Assembly: GCA_040757655.1 (NCBI GenBank)
Contig: JBFLWV010000001.1
Location: 1-40,031, forward strand
Length of the DNA: 40,031 bases
From: 2-02-FULL-49-11 sp040757655
GTDB lineage: Bacteria; Patescibacteriota; Patescibacteriia; 2-02-FULL-49-11
Direction of reading: 5' to 3'
In this document: one piece after another, positions 38,293 through 40,031 of the stretch
How positions within the stretch are numbered: position 1 is the stretch's first letter
Layout: the number at the start of each line of letters is the position of its first letter
Made by a program: the position numbers and the translations under genes
Notes under the pieces: model-generated
The model's input: the letters and a program-made list of their open reading frames with translations, nothing else
What the model was told of the DNA's origin: nothing
The model's database searches: none

Positions 38293-39093
38293 ATGCAGAA
38301 GAAATTTTTAGGCAAGAAAAGCGGTATTAATACATCATGGGACGAGTCGGCGCAGTGGTATCATGGATTGGTGGGCGAGAAGGGGATGGAGCTGCAAAAG
38401 AACGTGGTTTTTCCGAAGACATTGCAGTTGCTTGATTTAAAACCGCATGAGAAGCTGTTGGATGTGGCATGCGGGCAAGGGGCGTTTTGCCGACATGCAG
38501 TGCGTTGTGGGAGTGAAATAGTAGGCGTGGACGCGTCGCCGCAATTGATTGGATATGCAAGGAGAGTGTCTCCAAAACAGATACGCTTTATCGTTGGTGA
38601 TGTGAGGAAACTTCCCCGGGAAGTTGCAGAGGAGCGATTTGATGCTATTTCATGTATCCTTGCCATTGCGAATGTTGATCCTCTCAAGCCAGTATTTGAA
38701 GAATGTAAAAAAGTTCTAAAACCATCAGGGCGCATGGTGCTGGTCTTATCTCACCCTTGTTTCCGCATTCCGCGGCAAAGCGGGTGGGGGTGGGATGAAC
38801 AACGCAAACTGCAATATCGACGCGTAGACCGTTATTTGAGCGAAATGAAAATTCCCATCCAGATGCATCCAGGGATGCGCAGCCGTGAAATTACATGGAC
38901 GTTCCACCGTCCGCTCAACGTGTATGTGCGCGCACTGCGAGAAGTGGGTTTTGTCATTGATGCGCTGGAAGAATGGCCCACGAGCCGTAGAAGTACTCCA
39001 GGGACTCGTGCCAGCGCAGATCAGAGATCAAAGGAGGAGATACCGTTGTTTTTAGCAATGAAGGCAGTGAGGAAAGATAGCGATGGTCGATGA
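38293..39093 (+). CDS. Class I SAM-dependent methyltransferase
   Basis: A 266-residue methyltransferase: KLLDVACGQGAF (54-65), GVDASPQLIGYAR, FIVGDVRKLP, AISCILAIANVDP and KKVLKPSGRMVLV. A conserved SHPCFRIPRQSGWGWDE segment follows, typical of a common group of uncharacterised bacterial methyltransferases. I start at 38293; an in-frame ATG at 38185 would read through the promoter and adds residues without family resemblance. It is transcribed on its own, outside the polysaccharide block. Target unknown. Confidence 0.87.
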   Translation: MQKKFLGKKSGINTSWDESAQWYHGLVGEKGMELQKNVVFPKTLQLLDLKPHEKLLDVACGQGAFCRHAVRCGSEIVGVDASPQLIGYARRVSPKQIRFIVGDVRKLPREVAEERFDAISCILAIANVDPLKPVFEECKKVLKPSGRMVLVLSHPCFRIPRQSGWGWDEQRKLQYRRVDRYLSEMKIPIQMHPGMRSREITWTFHRPLNVYVRALREVGFVIDALEEWPTSRRSTPGTRASADQRSKEEIPLFLAMKAVRKDSDGR

Positions 39094-39105
39094 GTATTAT
39101 ATTCG

Positions 39106-39325
39106 AAAATTTTCAATGCTCAATTTTCAATTCCCCATCCCTGCCCGCCATAGCCTTTCCTTGAACTGCGTCTCGTTGATGATTGAGTGCACGATACTCA
39201 GGGAATGATACGTTGATAGCTGACAGGCTTATGAACAGGCGGGAATGTCCCAATGACTCAATTTTCAAACGTTTGCGTCATTGGTCAAATGAAAATTATT
39301 TGAAAATTGATGCTTGAAAATTGAA
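39106..39325 (+). repeat. Gene-free stretch with nested inverted repeats
   Basis: The outer AT-rich arms, AATTTTCAATGCTCAATTTT-like (39106-39131) and its near inverse (39299-39325), enclose GC-rich segments CCTGCCCGCC...GGCGGG. They also enclose a perfect stem CCAATGAC (39250-39257) / GTCATTGG (39277-39284) around the palindrome CAAACGTTTG (39266-39275). No coding frame in this 257-nt gap is convincing. Confidence 0.65.
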
Positions 39326-39350
39326 AATTATCAAAGCAGCGATTAAACTT

Positions 39351-39881
39351 ATGACCGAGCAAAGCGATGAAAAGGTTACGAACAGTGGGAACCATATTCC
39401 ATGTAAGATTCTTGGTTTATTCGTGCATCCCACCCGTAACACTCCCGTGGTGTTTATCGGAACGGAAGATGAGCGTGTGGTGATACCGATTTGGATTGGA
39501 TTCTTGGAAGCCCAAGCCATCCTATTTGCGTGGAAGCACATTACGCCTCCGCGTCCCTTAACATCAGACCTTCTCGTATCCGTGATTAGGGAAGATTTTG
39601 GCGCCGCGGTTGAAGAGGTGAGTATTCATACCCTTCAGGATGGGACGTATTATGCATCTCTTGCGCTCGTGCCCCGCAGAGGCGAGCGCATCTTGAGAGA
39701 TGCGCGCCCTTCTGACGCTCTTGCGGTTGCGCTGCGCACCCATGCTGCACTTACCATAAGTAAGGAGCTTGTGGATGCAACTGTCAGAGAGCAGGAAAAT
39801 GCAAAGGCCCTTCTTGATTTTCTTCGGCTTGAACAGGAGGATCTTGATAATACGCTTCAAGAAGAGTCATCTACCTCATAG
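39351..39881 (+). CDS. Bifunctional nuclease family protein (BFN/DUF151)
   Basis: A 176-residue protein dominated by the BFN domain: FIGTEDERVVIPIWIGFLEAQAI, PPRPLTSDLL, then DGTYYASLAL and the DARPSDALAVALRTHAAL signature. Plant and archaeal relatives show nuclease activity; the bacterial role is uncertain. The C-terminal 40 residues form an acidic helix (EQENAKALLDFLRLEQEDLD), which replaces the UVR-like extension seen in some members. ATG 39351 is preferred over a TTG at 39321, which lies in the repeat. Confidence 0.88.
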   Translation: MTEQSDEKVTNSGNHIPCKILGLFVHPTRNTPVVFIGTEDERVVIPIWIGFLEAQAILFAWKHITPPRPLTSDLLVSVIREDFGAAVEEVSIHTLQDGTYYASLALVPRRGERILRDARPSDALAVALRTHAALTISKELVDATVREQENAKALLDFLRLEQEDLDNTLQEESSTS

Positions 39882-40018
39882 AGGTATAGAGGAAAACTTT
39901 TAGGAATATGATATCCCCGCCTCGGGTGCCGCCTTGCTTGCCGCCCCGATAGCAGCACCTTACGGTTCACTACGGGGTTGACTCCACTCGCCACGTGCTC
40001 AAACAGCCTGCTCCGTAA

Positions 40019-40027
40019 TGCTATAAA
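40019..40027 (+). promoter_or_regulatory. Candidate extended -10 at the window end
   Basis: TGCTATAAA has the same TGn-TATAA form as the gyrB promoter and would serve a gene beyond the window. The 150 nt before it (39882-40031) hold GC-rich, palindrome-like sequence including CTACGGGG, and no gene. Confidence 0.35.
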
Positions 40028-40031
40028 TCCT

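Overview
The window looks like a chromosomal segment of a Patescibacteria / Candidate Phyla Radiation (CPR) bacterium. The lineage is an inference from style, not from a marker-gene search. Every supported gene is on the + strand. Genes are packed, with many ATGA stop-start overlaps (4464, 6667, 7506, 12930, 14312, 17195, 20441, 25197, 34945). Good Shine-Dalgarno sites are scarce, several starts look leaderless, and there is a cytosolic histidine kinase with a CPR-style H-box. TGA is used as stop in the overlaps, so the genetic code is standard.

Region 1 (about 480-26260) is a large surface-polysaccharide locus. It holds eight GT-B/GT4 glycosyltransferases, a GT2 polyprenyl-phosphate-sugar synthase type enzyme, a GtrA-like flippase, an SMR/ArnE-like small transporter and a multipass GT-C-like protein. 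It also has three nucleotide-sugar SDR enzymes (RfbD-like, GMD/RMD-like, and an epimerase homologue lacking the YxxxK catalytic pair), a DegT-type sugar aminotransferase and five SAM methyltransferases. A sensor-less histidine kinase and a stand-alone receiver sit between glycosyltransferase genes. The locus also carries the VTC, DUF4956 and CotH trio, with CotH fused to a C-terminal right-handed beta-helix. No initiating phosphoglycosyltransferase, Wzx or Wzy was recognised, so the cluster probably continues outside the window.

Region 2 (26436-31297) is metabolic and housekeeping: a PD-(D/E)XK nuclease with four cysteines, a membrane-anchored MEMO-AMMECR1 fusion, a small membrane protein, a PduL-type phosphotransacylase next to a short acetate kinase (acyl-CoA to acetate plus ATP), and a SpoU/TrmH RNA methyltransferase.

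Region 3 (31340-36250) is gyrB with its own promoter and a leader mini-ORF. It is followed by a PRC-barrel/MgtE-N/CBS protein translationally coupled to an NRAMP-like transporter whose metal-site residues suggest Mg2+ rather than Mn2+/Fe2+, ending at a clear terminator.

Region 4 (36250-39881) holds a secreted or anchored unknown protein, a processive GT2 synthase, a methyltransferase and a bifunctional-nuclease (DUF151) protein.

Two kinds of structure lie outside ordinary genes. First, compact GC-rich palindromes sit between genes; three related insertions lie in frame inside one glycosyltransferase gene. AT-rich long hairpins built from short-period repeats sit between genes, two of them sharing 19 nt in inverse orientation. 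Second, a promoter style with a (TGn)TAYAMT -10 box is placed so that transcription would begin at, or within a base or two of, the start codon.

No gene-free stretch reaches 300 bases. The longest (39094-39350, 22220-22431, 26259-26435, 36769-36921) are described individually where they hold something.
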